Shown here in pieces: positions 26,301-37,242 of a DNA stretch of 64,000 nt. The DNA lies in the NCBI GenBank assembly GCA_018857735.1, contig JABMCL010001511.1, positions 236,001-300,000 of the forward strand, written 5' to 3'. Made by a program: the position numbers and the translations under genes. The notes below the pieces were generated by a model. The model saw nothing but the letters and a program-made list of their open reading frames with translations. It made no database searches and was not told the DNA's origin. The number at the start of each line of letters is the position of its first letter. Positions within the stretch are counted from its first letter, which is position 1. The stretch is from Alviniconcha marisindica (lineage: Eukaryota; Mollusca; Gastropoda; Provannidae).

Positions 26301-27396
26301 AGCCTATTGTTAACTGATTCAGAGCTAGTGGAAGGAACTGGTTCCGAACTATCATCACGACTATAAAAAAAAACCCAAGTCAGAGTTATCTGCAATGTCT
26401 TTCGCGACATTATGCTGAGCTGTTAGTTGTGGTCAGTCCTGCAGAAAATTAAATAAACAGCGGAAAACTAGTAATGCAGCCAGAAAGTGACATAAGCAGT
26501 GAACTACTGCTGACTCATTTAATGTCACCCACCCTGGTCCGGCTGAGCTGTCAAAGTTGATATCTTCTGACTAAATCGAACAACTTATTTTGCACCCCAA
26601 CATCAGAGAGACAGAGCCTAAGCAAGATAGGGACTGCTTAAAGCCTTTAATTAAAATGCATTTTGTCAAACAGATCTGGACTTTTTTTGCATAGATACAC
26701 TAAATGCATGGGGTTTGAGCAATTGTGTAAGAGAGGTTTATTCTGCATTTAAAAAAAAGAGGGTTTTCTGCATATCTGCGACCCCGGCCACGAACATCAC
26801 CCAAAGATACATGTAGTAAAGAGATGACAAAACCAGATGCCACTTTTAGCTGGGGCAGAAGTACTGCAAAAAAAAAGAGGCACGTTTTTAATTTTTTGTT
26901 TCGAAAAAATTGTAAGTGTGCTTGAACATCTGGGCATTCAACATTATTCAAATACAGTATACACACCTCATAGGACTCTGAAAGATTTCTCAAACCCTTT
27001 AAGAGAAACTCCTTGTGGCTGTTCCTTTCCAAAACGGGAATGCTGGAAAACAGAAGATGATTTGCTTCAGTTTTAATGAAAACAAATCAGATGCAAGTAG
27101 AACTGGTGAGGAAATCCCAAGGTCAGAAAAGACCACCTAGACCAGCCTCCTATCAAGACCCGCTTGATTTCAAACTTTCCTTTCCCTGTAATTGTGTAAA
27201 TGACGCCTCACCACAGATCTCCCTTCCTTAATTGTTTTAAGACCTACTTCATGTCAGCCCATTTCTTTGTGTAATTTCTAAGCAGAAGAATGCACCAAAA
27301 ACCACACCTCTTCTTGAGAATGCTTTTTCTTGAATTTGGGAGTGGTTGAAAAACTAAAAGAGGGATTCCAGTGAAATTGATTTAGCATCATAATTC

Positions 27397-27458
<62 letters not shown>

Positions 27459-29305
27459 AATTTTTTTACACTTTAGCATTTAATACTAGATTCAACATTA
27501 TAATTTATGGTTCAGCATCAGAGTTCTACATGGCTGACTAGGTACTAACTAGTAAGTAATTAACTCATTCAAGACGCCACAAAATGACACTCTCGGCTCC
27601 TGTAGATGCATTGTTTTGCCCATTTAAAAAGAATTGTAGTAAACAAATACTAGGAATAATACAATAAACATATATATAAATTTTTTGAAAGCTTAGGATG
27701 TGTACTTGTAGATAAATAATCCATAGAGTCATACCACATACCTATCTCTGTTGCAACAGTAAAGCAGGAACCATCCAAACACAGTAAAAAAAGAAGTTTT
27801 ATTGTACTGGTTGCATGGATCCCAATGATGAAAATGAAGATGTCATTATCGCTGTCACTCGAGTCTGCCTCAAGATCTACTGGCACAAACTCCTCGCCAG
27901 AATCAACAATGTTCTCTTCAGAACCACTGGCAGAAAAATCTTCTAAATCCAAGCCCTCATTCAGTACTGCCCTCACAGCTTCCCTCATCAAGTAACATGT
28001 TCGCTCTGTGCGCCACCATTGTGAAACATACAACTTTCATCAGTTTGACACGTGTTACAAATGCCAAAACAGTCAAAGGAACTAAGGGGGATTACCAAAA
28101 GGGTCCAAAATTAATGCAGTTAGTATAATATAATTGCCTCCAATCAATGCGAAAGTCACTCATACCATTAAAAATCTTTAATTCTTACTGCGTCCGAAGA
28201 CACGGATTGTCGTCAGGTGTACTGCTAAGTCCCACGTCTTAAGACACGGAAAGCCTTGAAAGAGTTAACCTTCATCATATATTTGTAGTAAAATATAAAG
28301 ACTAAAAGATGCATGACAATGTCTTCTTTTTTAACCCCCCAAAACATAACAAAAACAACAACTGCAGTTGGCATTTAGCTTCACCTAAGTTTACAATCAA
28401 ACAATACATTCTAATATTTCTGCAAAATATTCTACTTTCTAGTTGCTGTAAAACCGAAGCACACAGGACATGTTATCACAATGGAAAAAACACAAACAAT
28501 AAAATCTATTTGTTAATAAGATTACTTGTTAGTGATGTGCCAATAAATATGGCTCAAATTTAAAGGCTTGAAACATTCATGACACTGCAACTCACTCAGG
28601 AAAGATCTCCAACTTGCTGCGGAATGTAGAATATGCCCCAGTACACAATCCCTCCACTTCAACCTGTACATGAAAATGGTTCAAAAATAGAAGTTTAAAA
28701 ATGCCAGAAGACACCCTGGAGGGAAAACAACTGACAAAAAATGCACACATTATAGCCAAAACATTGTTCACAAAAATTTCTTTAAAAAAAAAAAGTATGC
28801 ATGTACAGAAGTCACACATCTCAGCTGTGAATATTGCTGTCTTTCCCCTGCTCTTGAAAGCCTGCTGGGATGGGGCATCGACAACCTCTGGTGACAATGA
28901 GTTCTAGCTGTCTGATGCAAAACAAGTTTGATGCGAAATGAAACATCACCTTTTCTTCTTCTTCATTATAATTTATACTGTGGGAATCCCAGTAGTTTGG
29001 GCAACATTCTGCAACTGGTGGTGCACACACACAAACAAGAAAATTGAATAAAACCTTGGTATGGTATAGAAAAGCAGGCTTTGCTGAGCAGGAAAAAAAA
29101 ATGTTGTGGAAGAAACGATTAGCACTGTAATATTAGCCAAAGACATTTCTATCTCAGTAGTTGAGGTTGGGGTTTGAAATAAGTGTCTGTCACTCACTTG
29201 CTCAATAGAAGTGAAGGTTGAAATGCCTTCGTCATCGAATCGGAGCTTGTTAAAATTGTCTTGAAGACATCGCAACAGAACTGGTGCTGCTTCGCTCTCA
29301 GCCAT
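15875..29305 (-). CDS. FNTB: Protein farnesyltransferase subunit beta
   Basis: Thirteen minus-strand exons join in phase to 399 residues: 29198-29305, 28596-28663, 26967-27042, 25457-25548, 24811-24860, 23507-23609, 22165-22248, 21185-21271, 20395-20524, 19720-19852, 17951-18062, 16520-16634, 15875-15916. With the alpha subunit this cytosolic enzyme transfers farnesyl from farnesyl diphosphate to the Cys of CaaX proteins. The zinc ligands of the family are visible: D289 and C291 (VDGCYSFW) and H354 (HYHTSYCLSG). The pocket segments CLDASRPWLCYWILH, EAHGGYSFCGLAALVIL and FQGRTNKLVDGC are also present. All donors are GT with good context (mostly gtgagt or gtatgt). Vertebrate FNTB is about 437 residues. 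The shortfall is at the N terminus and at the C terminus, where only RAVHPVFNLTVDV follows exon 12 and the usual last helix is absent. That final 42-nt exon lies in the tandem array and is the least certain join. Reading through the exon 12 donor would instead end at a stop near 16424. Confidence 0.92.
17036..17315. repeat. 48-bp minisatellite in FNTB intron 11
   Basis: About six near-identical 48-bp units, each with ccacttatctaaaatactga and agttcactatcagtatcatg. It lies between FNTB exons 12 and 11. On the minus strand units contain gtgagc or gtgaac, weak donor-like sites. Confidence 0.85.
17865..17895. repeat. 31-base C homopolymer
   Basis: An uninterrupted C run just below FNTB exon 11. 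Similar C or G runs of 18-27 bases occur at 555-572, 12665-12684, 19194-19220, 33489-33515, 42141-42164, 51037-51059 and 59140-59159. Confidence 0.9.
18189..18274. repeat. 34-bp perfect-arm hairpin
   Basis: Arms 18189-18222 and 18241-18274 are inverted copies with one G/T-type mismatch around an 18-base loop. The arm sequence (gtcatcacctgaatgattct) resembles part of the SINE family A body, so it may be a head-to-head SINE fragment in FNTB intron 10. Confidence 0.8.
18729..18906 (+). mobile_element. SINE family B copy with 11-bp target duplication
   Basis: The element runs from atagttcaggagctgtg to a (CTAC)n tail and is flanked by the direct repeat caccaaacttc (18718-18728 and 18907-18917). 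Related copies: 21947-22126 (minus), 33311-33484 (minus) and 36762-36941 (plus). Variable target duplications and the simple-repeat tail indicate retroposition. Confidence 0.85.
19310..19640 (+). mobile_element. LINE reverse-transcriptase fragment with internal inverted repeat
   Basis: One frame reads SRLDYCNSILMG ... MQKVQNTAA, the C-terminal part of a non-LTR reverse transcriptase. Another frame continues with PLLQELHWLPI, the usual next motif. Between them an inverted repeat (19449-19487 and 19548-19586) makes the same coding block appear on both strands. It is dead and lies in FNTB intron 10. Confidence 0.75.
20519..20775 (-). repeat. 60-bp repeats copying the FNTB exon 9 acceptor
   Basis: The start of exon 9 and its acceptor (minus strand ttacag|GTGTCA, boundary at 20524) are followed upstream in the transcript by four more copies, with boundaries near 20584, 20644, 20705 and 20765. 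Each copy carries the pyrimidine stretch, the AG and the first bases of exon 9 (RCQTYE or RCQTHE). Using a copy as acceptor would run into a stop (QVSD then stop). Only the one nearest the exon body can make full-length protein. Confidence 0.85.
20785..21178. repeat. 31-33-bp minisatellite next to the FNTB exon 8 donor
   Basis: About twelve units of a cttgcacaacaacacagtgc-type sequence run up to the exon 8 donor (gtgagt at 21184-21179 on the minus strand). Units differ by a few bases. Confidence 0.85.
21451..21735. repeat. CA microsatellite cluster
   Basis: Several CA runs separated by atgcac steps, the longest at 21558-21616. It lies in FNTB intron 7. Long open frames over it on both strands are artefacts of the dinucleotide repeat. 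Confidence 0.95.
21947..22126 (-). mobile_element. SINE family B copy with 8-bp target duplication
   Basis: Inverted copy of the element at 18729-18906, flanked by tgactatt (21939-21946 and 22127-22134). It lies in FNTB intron 7, just below exon 7 in coordinates. Confidence 0.8.
22290..22690 (-). repeat. 62-bp minisatellite with a microexon-like unit in FNTB intron 6
   Basis: Six units. On the minus strand each has a pyrimidine-rich acceptor-like stretch ending tgtag, 29 bases, and then TATAG|gtgagt in four of six units. If included after FNTB exon 6 the 29 bases give a stop two codons in, so the canonical transcript must skip them. Confidence 0.8.
23036..23165 (+). mobile_element. tRNA-like SINE head, family C, partial
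   Basis: The stretch tagctcagttggtagagc matches an A box and ggattgagtcc is a weak B box, followed by the family body block (ttctccagaatcagcttcctgtgc, split by point changes). The fold is degenerate, so it is not a tRNA gene. Confidence 0.65.
23250..23470. repeat. TG microsatellite beside FNTB exon 6
   Basis: TG run about 23280-23346 with flanking TG-rich sequence, ending about 35 bases from the exon 6 boundary at 23507. Confidence 0.95.
23810..24525 (+). mobile_element. Degenerate LINE 3' part (RNase H type)
   Basis: A frame at 23836-24018 reads TKHILHNCPTH ... WPSGADLMKKAMG, matching the HxxxxCP and WP-G end motif of I/jockey-type LINE proteins. Further on, LQKLRWMYC and NTGTISKAKLAKLLR resemble the RNase H and tail segments of mollusc LINEs. 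Stops and frameshifts show it is dead. It lies in FNTB intron 5. Confidence 0.6.
25264..25400. repeat. Three-copy ~63-bp repeat near FNTB exon 4
   Basis: Three units share ggtgccatcagtttaca and caggttggttca-like blocks. The array ends about 60 bases from the exon 4 boundary. Confidence 0.75.
25748..25822. repeat. Hairpin in FNTB intron 3
   Basis: Inverted arms containing actacttggcttgtact around a tag/cta-rich centre. No function is recognised. Confidence 0.75.
27403..27452. repeat. AT dinucleotide run
   Basis: About 25 uninterrupted AT units in FNTB intron 2. Confidence 0.95.
27560..28268 (-). mobile_element. piggyBac-like remnant with TTAA target duplication
   Basis: A 709-bp segment lies between TTAA sites (27560-27563 and 28265-28268). 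Its ends are inverted: TTAACTCATTCAAGACGCC at the left and, read inward from the right, TTAACTCTTTCAAGGCTTTCC. On the minus strand a frame from 28033 reads an acidic-Ser piece (LDLEDFSASGSEE ... DSSDSDND), the kind of N terminus piggyBac transposases have. The catalytic part is missing, so it is non-autonomous. It sits in FNTB intron 2. Confidence 0.65.
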
Positions 29306-29863
29306 TGTGGACAGAACTTTAAAAACAACGGCCAGTCAGTCAAATAAAACAAAAGCGAAACAGCATCAGGAAACGTTTCCTCTTGAAACACGACCAGGGG
29401 CGACCACTCTGATTGATCAGTGAGAATAACTCTGGCGCAAGGAACTACTATAATGTCGTCTGCTGCCGCTGTCGCTGATCCCTAATTTCTGTCTGCCTAA
29501 GTACGTCGCTTCAAGGGAAATTAACCGAGTTTTCAGTGTTTGCCAGATAAAAAGGAAGAAATACACACACACACACACACACTGACACACACACACACAC
29601 TACACTGACACACTACTCGGACAACACGCACGCACGCCGCACGGGCACGCACTCGCGCCTCCACCTGACCTGTAACAAATTTTCCACAGTACCGGGCGCC
29701 TGTGGCTGGTCAACCCGAGGCAGCTCCATTTGGCCCGTGCTGTTCGTGCACCCTTTACTGAACACGTGATGCCTTTCTCAAGTTTAGTCAGTCATACGAC
29801 ATGGTGGGGCTGACAGCAGGTCTCCTTGTTGGTGATTGAACATTTTGAAGTAGTAATACAGAA
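29306..29863. promoter_or_regulatory. Divergent promoter region of FNTB and the GT31 gene
   Basis: Only 558 bases separate the two outward-facing start codons. The stretch includes a CA repeat (about 29565-29605) and a CpG-rich part (about 29620-29760). A shared bidirectional promoter is inferred from distance and base composition. Confidence 0.45.
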
Positions 29864-32800
29864 ATGGCAAGCAGTAGCAGTTTTGGTGAGATTTACAGGT
29901 ATGTTTTTGTCACTGAGATTTATATCTTTGTGCAAAAGCGTATGTTTTATACGCGGACGGAGCCAACGGCCGCGTGTGTTTGTGTAGAGAGATAGGGTCA
30001 GTGTGACGCGACACTGATGCGTGTGCCTGTGTGCTTGTCTGCGTGTTTTTTGTGGGTTAAATCCCATGACAGTACCACAACTGAGCCTGAATAAGTTCAG
30101 AGCACCCCTAGGCTACCGCGGTTTGGTGCTAGGGTTAAACGTGTCTAATTTCTTTCGTTCTTTGGGTATTTCCAATGGAGCACGTGCAGAGCAAACTCGA
30201 CCAACGGAAGTCGCCGACATATTACGTCACAAAAAAATTGCGGGCAGTGCTGGCCCGTCTTGGACACCCGTTTCTGTGCCTGCATGTTTTTATTTTTACT
30301 TAAGTTTAGGTGTAGCCGTTGATGCGACATAACCGGTCAGATAAGCTGCACTGTTACTTAATACAATTGCGGCGACTCCACAACACATTGTCTTATTGTA
30401 TTTAATGCGTGAAACACGAGAGGAAACTCATAGTGGGTTCACACTCACTATCGCAGAAGTTAATTGCAACTTTCCAAAAGTTTCACATCTTTGCAATTTT
30501 TTGAAAAAACAAACGCCAGGATGACAAAAGATATGTGTTTAATCAAGCGTAGAAATGTGCACCTGGGTCTTCTCACGGGATAATGCCTGCCAACCCACAG
30601 GGTCACCTGAGGATTATGCACCAGAGGAAGGGGAGGGGTGGAATAGGGGTTTTGTGATGAAGGCCTGTCAAAGCATAAGTTTGAAATGAAATTAGTATAA
30701 TTTTAAAGGGGGTAGTTCCATTTTTCTTGAAGTTTTCGTGCTGTCTTGAAAAGGGCTAAAAACTTTCTGCTTTTTTAATCTTTTTTATTATTACATTATT
30801 ATTTTATTATTTTTAACATAGAATAAGATTACTCTAATTTTTGTCATGTTCAGCACTTTCAAGGTCAGAAGGCATTCTCGGCTATATAAGGGGGGGGGGT
30901 GATCACTTATTTTGTGTGTGTTTAGTTGCATTGTTACTGTTTAACAGGCAGCCATTTCATGTTTGTATTTATTTCAGCACTGTCTGGTGGAAGACATGAC
31001 GCAACCTTGTGGAGCCAGCATTGGATGTCCACCTCTGCCTTGAAGAGCAGCATTACTCAGTTATGTAAATTTTTGTTCACTTTTACATTTTTTCTTTTTG
31101 TTTTGTAAGAGGCCACTCGAATACCGACGCGGGAGATAACTCTGCCACGCCTGTTGCCGGAGAGTTACTGTTCGTGGGTGTGATGACGTCTCGGAGATAT
31201 TTACGAACGCGGGCTAAAGCCATTCACGAAACGTGGGGCTCTGCCCTTCCTAACGGCTCCTTGCTCTTTTTCGTCGGGGAAGGAGACAAAGTGGAGGAAC
31301 AGCTCCCGGTGCAGATTCTTGATGACGTAACGGACAGCGAGTACCCCCCGCAGAGGAAGTCGTTCGCCATGCTGGAATTCATGCACCGAAACTTAGGACG
31401 CAGCTACGAGTGGTTCATGCGAGCTGATGATGATCTGTTTGTGGATGTTCGCCGTTTGAGAACGCTGCTTTCGTCTATTAACAGCTCGAAACCCGTCTAC
31501 CTCGGACATCCGGGTACCGGCAAACCGGAAGAAGCGGGACGGTTGGGACTTCCGGTAAGTGAAAATGTGACTGTGGCTGACTGTGATTTTGTTGGTGGTT
31601 TGTCTTAAGGCGCTGATACACTAGCAGGTTTGGCCCTGTGGGTGAGGAGGACAGTTCGAACCTCAAGCGGTCGGACCCGTCCGTCTCAGTCAGTTCAAAG
31701 TACTAACTGCCCCACGATAGAGCCGAAGCTCAGTGACGGGGTTAAGGTAAGTAAACATGGTGCTTAACGTCCACGGAAACCGTACGGCTTATTAGGGACG
31801 GGGAGAAGGGGGGAGGGGGTATGGAGGCGGAGGGAGAGGGAGATTATATACCTATCGCCAACTGTCACCACCAGAATGACTTTGCTTTTAAAAAATGGGC
31901 GCGAGAGAGCCTTTTTTAATTTGTTTCAGTAAAAATGAAAACAGGTCACAAGACATTTGTCCCCCAAAACCCTTTTTAAAGGGGGCCGGGTATCGAACCG
32001 AGGTCCTTCGGCTTACCAGCCTAACGCCTTACCACTAGGCCAAATCGGCTCACGTTAAAGTAAGTGATGATGATGATGTGGGGCTTCATGTCATGTCCTC
32101 GGATGTCGGGGTTAAAGTAAGGGGAAGGTCAAAAGTAAGGGAAAGGTCGACGTATTTAACCTTGCCGCCGCTCAAGAGTTACCGTCCTTTGTGACCTTTT
32201 TTCTTCGCTCCAGTCCAAACGGTGGGCGCTCACTCAGTGACGGTTGAGACACATCCCTGCCAAGCCGAGGCCGGACTGATGTGGACGTAATTACAACTAT
32301 GTGCACATAATTAGTGATGTCTTCGCTGCCCGTATTTTTATAATCACTTTGTTTGGAGATAATTGTAAACATGCTGAGCGAAATCTTATTTTGGGAAGAA
32401 GAAGGAGGAGGAGGAGGAGGAGGAGGGGGAGGAGGGGAAAAAAAGTTATGTCTGGATTCAAATGATTTTAGTTTTATTTGTGCTGACGTGGGCGGTTATA
32501 AAAAATAATTTAAAAAAAATAATTAAAAAAATGATATAATTTGAGTTATCTGTTACAAACTTACTGCCATTTGAGCACCAACGAGAAACTGGTCGTTGTA
32601 TGACAGTTTTTCGAGATCTGTGGCGTAATCAGTTATGGCAATGGTTGAAGGAACGATGTCGTAACAATAACAACAACAACAACAACAACAATAGCGGTGA
32701 GCGACACGGGTGAGGACACAGCGCTTTACAAGCTCAACAATAATGTACACATTAAAATCTCAAAAAATAATAATTATATACTGATAATATTGCATTCCTC

Positions 32801-32974
32801 GTACACCACACCCGCACACACCCCACAAACACACATGGGTCAAAATACACTCCTGCAAATAAACGCACCCCCCGAAAAATCACCACCACACCCCGCGCGC
32901 GGGGAAACCCGCCCACACACACAAAAACACACACACACACACCCCCATAGAAAAAAAAGGGGCCCCCGCAAGCA

Positions 32975-33010
<36 letters not shown>

Positions 33011-34974
33011 AACACAAAACCCAAAACAAAAACCAAAAAAACACCAAAAACCCCCTAGCACTGACCACCACGCGCTGTTGCAGGCTGGGACACCCTTTCT
33101 GCATGGGCGGAACGGGAGTGGTCCTGTCACGCAGCATGCTGCCGTCGCTGGCGGGGAGACTGGCACAATGTCTGCAGAACACAGCCAGCAACCACGAAGA
33201 CTCGGAGCTGGGCAGATGCGTCTACAACTCCACTGGCGTCTCTTGCGTCCAGTCCCAGCAGGCAAGGGAGAGGAGTGTGTGTGTGTGTTGGGGGGGGGGG
33301 GGGGGGTATGATGATGAAGTGATGTTTTATGTCCTCAGATGTCAGCTGACATATTAGGGACAAGTTTGTGACCAATGCCGAAGCACGGTGCAATAAATCT
33401 TTACGTCCACGGAAACCAGAAGGCTCGTTAGGACGGACAGTCCAGGACGTCCACCTCGACTCTCACACAGCTCCTGAACCATCTGGGAGGGGGGGGGGGG
33501 GGGGGGGGGGGGGGGATCATTTTAAGATATTTATAGCACATAGGAGAGCACACGGGACGTATGTGCTATAAACATGGTGCTTAATGTCCACAGAAACCGT
33601 AAGGCTTATTAGGGACGTGGAGAATGGGGGAAGCGGGTATGGAGGTACGTGTAAGTAAGTAAACATGGTACTTAACTACGTCCACAGAAACCGTAAGGCT
33701 TATTAGGGACGGGTGGAGGGGGGAAGGGGGTATGGAGGTGGGGGGAGAGGGAGATTATATACCTATCGCTACACTGTCACCACCAGAATGACTCCTGCAT
33801 TAAGATGGGCAGCGAATGAGAGCCATTTTAATGTTTCAGTAGGAAGTGATGGACAAAGTCACAAGATAGTGTCCACAAACCACAACCTTTTTGAAGAGAA
33901 AGGAGAGCCGAAGCGGTATCGAACCGAGATCCTTCCGCTTACCAGCCTTACCGCTAGGCCAAACCGGCTCACAGTATGGAGGTGGGGGAAGAGGGGGATT
34001 ATATATATACAGGTCTATCGCTACACTCTAACCACCAGAATGACTCCTGCATTAAGGTCGGCAGCGATGAGAGCCATTTTAATGTTTCATTGATTGTGAG
34101 GGACAAAGTCACAAGACAGTGTTCACAGACCACAACTTTTGATGAGAAAGGAGACAGCCGAAGCGGATTCGAACCGAGGTCCCTCTGCTTACCAACATAA
34201 CGCCTTACCGCTAGGCCAAACCGGCTCACAGCACACGGGACGGTTGAGAACAAAAACAAGCACATTTATTTGTTACAAATTCTACGGGGGTTATTAGACA
34301 CAAAATGTCAGTGACTCTGCCTTCCTAAACGAGTCGCAGAGATATTTATGTCAGAGGGGAGAGCACACGGAATGTAGAGAACAAGAACAAATTCCACGAG
34401 GGTTACGGGACTGAAATGTCAGTAAAAGGTTTTGTTGATGAGCGCACAGTAATTAACTGTATCTTTAGTTTGTCTCGAATATCAAAAAATGCTTTAAAAA
34501 AATATATGCTTAAACCAAATGTCAATCTTCCGAAATGAGTCACTTTGATATATATTATTTTGTCATTTTAAGATATTTATGTCACATAGGAGAGCACACG
34601 GGACGGTTGAGAACAAGACCAAGAACAAGAACGTTTATTTGTTACAAATTTCACGGCGTTATGAGACACAAATGTCAGTGAGCCTACCTTCCGAAATGAG
34701 TCACATTGATACTTTTTGTCATTTTGAGATATTTATATAATAGAGAGCACACAATTCAGTCTCTTTAAAATGATGCAAAATTTACCCAAATCGGTTCACT
34801 GGTCTCGTTATTATAACAATTTTGAAGTCGCAACCGCCACAGCATCTCAGTCTAAGAAATCTATGCCACTTTTCCGTGGGGTGTGATCAGTAGGGCTTTC
34901 GTAATATTGATGCGATACATCATTCAAATGACGTACGAGTGACTGAAAAAACGTACTACTCAATCGCTGTGTCT

Positions 34975-35059
<85 letters not shown>

Positions 35060-35077
35060 ATTGAGAGAGAGAGAGGG

Positions 35078-35139
<62 letters not shown>

Positions 35140-35867
35140 GGTTTGCTCGCTTGATCCAATTTTTACATTTTTACGTTGTGTTGCAGATTTTTCGGCGATT
35201 TAAACAGAACTATGACGACACTTCCGGTGCATGGATAAAGAAGGCACTCCGGGCGTCGAGACCCTACGTGACCTTTCACCCGGTCAAGGACACACGTTAT
35301 ATGTACTACACAGCCGCCCTAATGGAGACACAACGCGTTTCGATACTTCAAAACAAGGCCCGAGAGCTGGCAGCCTCAGTACTCTGCATGGAGGAATTTC
35401 TACCTTCTTACGAAGCTGATGACATCGATGAAAAAGGTGAACCCAAAGAGGTGCTTTGCTTGTACGGAAACTGCTCAGCAGAGGTTACATCTCGGTGTGA
35501 ATTTGGTGTCAAACAAAAACGTATGAGGGTCGCAGAACAATACGACCTACATGCAGACGATCCGTGGTTTCTGATCCACCGGAATACATTTTACACTGTC
35601 TGGAACAACGATCTCAGAAAACCCGCGAACAACGCCGGGGTTTCCGAAGGACTGACGAGGTCGTTGCGTCATCTTTCCAATTACGTCACGAGGAGGAATC
35701 GTCATTCCAGGTTGTCGAAACTGGTTGCCTTGGACAATTTCTATCGGAGGGTCGTGCCCAGTGTTGGGGTGGAATACGTGACGTTTTTGCGTGACGCGTC
35801 ATCGCATGTGCAACCCTACGTCATCGTAGAGGCATTTGATGATCTCATTATCGTAGAAAAACACTAG
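29864..35867 (+). CDS. Chondroitin synthase-like GT31 glycosyltransferase, single-domain
   Basis: Proposed exons: 29864-29898, 31110-31554, 33084-33261, 35187-35867. The first is tentative: ATG, then a phase-2 gtatgt donor that fits the phase-2 acceptor at 31109. Exon 2 carries LLFVGVMTSRRYLRTRA, YPPQRKSFAMLEFMH and the DxD-type metal site RADDDLFVD. Exon 3 carries FCMGGTGVVLSR and NHEDSELGRCV. Exon 4 covers the rest of the first domain and ends in YRRVVPSVGVEYV and a TAG. These match the N-terminal beta-1,3-glucuronosyltransferase half of CHSY1/CHSY3/CHPF, Golgi enzymes of chondroitin assembly. Oddities: no transmembrane anchor is seen; the second GalNAc-transferase domain is absent; exon 2 ends in phase 0 but exon 3 needs phase 2, so a frameshift, missed microexon or assembly error lies at 31555-33083; and the exon 3 donor is GC (CAG|gcaagg). 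It may be a lineage-specific paralogue or a decaying copy. Confidence 0.75.
31750..32053 (-). mobile_element. SINE family A copy 2 inside the GT31 gene
   Basis: Same body as the copy at 1463-1801, with the tRNA-like head at the right end (32053). Flanked by imperfect gttaaggtaagt / gttaaagtaagt direct repeats. Confidence 0.8.
32400..33060. repeat. Low-complexity intron sequence of the GT31 gene
   Basis: GGA repeats (32402-32440), CAA repeats (about 32664-32692), CA runs (32925-32942 and 32979-33009) and A/C-rich DNA. A 204-codon open frame over it is not coding: it reads exon 3 in the wrong frame. Confidence 0.8.
33311..33484 (-). mobile_element. SINE family B copy
   Basis: Inverted copy of the element at 18729-18906 (blocks tatgtcctcagatgtcag and cacagctcctgaacc). 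It is preceded by a G run and followed by the G run at 33489-33515, so target duplications cannot be read. Confidence 0.75.
33565..34231 (-). mobile_element. Cluster of three SINE family A copies
   Basis: Three head-to-tail pieces: 33565-33646 (tail only), 33655-33972 (full) and 33974-34231 (5' part). Each full head reads on the minus strand as gtttggcctagcggtaaggc. They are the same orientation, so the cluster arose by repeated insertion or unequal exchange. Confidence 0.8.
34232..34745. repeat. Three-copy diverged repeat
   Basis: A block with gagcacacgggacggttga, then tttatttgttacaaatt and caaatgtcagtga, occurs at about 34232-34370, 34361-34430 (diverged) and 34590-34740. A piece also occurs at 33525-33560. 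No terminal repeats were recognised. Confidence 0.65.
34976..35136. repeat. Compound (TG)n(GA)n microsatellite
   Basis: About 41 TG units then a GA tract ending roughly 50 bases before the last GT31 exon. A near-identical compound tract lies on the other side of the exon at 35981-36110. Confidence 0.95.
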
Positions 35868-35980
35868 AATTTATGCAATAATAATAAGATCAACTATTTA
35901 TAAATACGTGAATGGATTGATTGATTGATTGATTCGATTGATTGATTCGAAACTCACCATGTTCCAACATATCACTGGTT

Positions 35981-36560
<580 letters not shown>

Positions 36561-36761
36561 ACCCAGGACGTCACCGAAATTTCATTAGGCTACCAATACC
36601 AACGTACTTCCCACCCCCCACCATCACCACATGCCCTGCGCCGGAGTCGCCGTAACCATAGATGTCGAGCACGTCACTGACGCACAGTCTTAATGAGATG
36701 GGTCACGACAGGTCACGATAGAGAAATCGAGATTAGTGCCAGTGCCGGAATCTTGGTCAGT

Positions 36762-36941
36762 TCATAGTTCAGGAGCTGTGTGAGAGTCGAGGTGGCCGTC
36801 CTGGGCTGTCCGTCCTAACGAGCCTTCTGGTTTCCGTGGACGTAAAGCTATATTGAACCGTGCTTCGGCATTGGTCTCAGCTTGTCCCTAATATGTCAAC
36901 TGACATCTGAAGACATTAAGCAACACTACCCACCTACCTAC
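36762..36941 (+). mobile_element. SINE family B nested in the foldback element
   Basis: The copy is flanked by cttggtcagt (36752-36761 and 36942-36951), a 10-bp target duplication of the host arm. The uninterrupted right arm shows the pre-insertion sequence. Confidence 0.9.
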
Positions 36942-37242
36942 CTTGGTCAGTAACTATAAGCCTCTGTTTGTCGCACACTCGTGACATTAACAACCCCTCT
37001 GACGGAGGCACAGATCGTGGACCAGCACGGTCTTAATGAGACAGGTCACGACAGGTCAGTCACGAAATAGAAATCGAAATTAGGCACATTATTGACCTGG
37101 AGCCATGTTAATGAGCTAGGTCATGGCGGGTCGAGGAGATCGAACGTGAGGGTGAGTTGTGTTCACATCGGTCCGTTGCTAATGAACCAGGTCACTAGGG
37201 GCGGGGCATGGGATCGAAAGCGAGGCTGGAATGTGAAGACAG

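Noticed and set aside
30979..31061. Extra exon of the GT31 gene between exons 1 and 2
   Set aside because: It has acceptor and donor-like ends, but its only open frame ends in phase 1 and makes a stop when joined to 31110. At most a 5' UTR exon.
32697..33311. 204-codon plus-strand frame
   Set aside because: It crosses low-complexity intron and reads GT31 exon 3 in the wrong frame; the conserved CMGGTGVVLSR frame is the real one.
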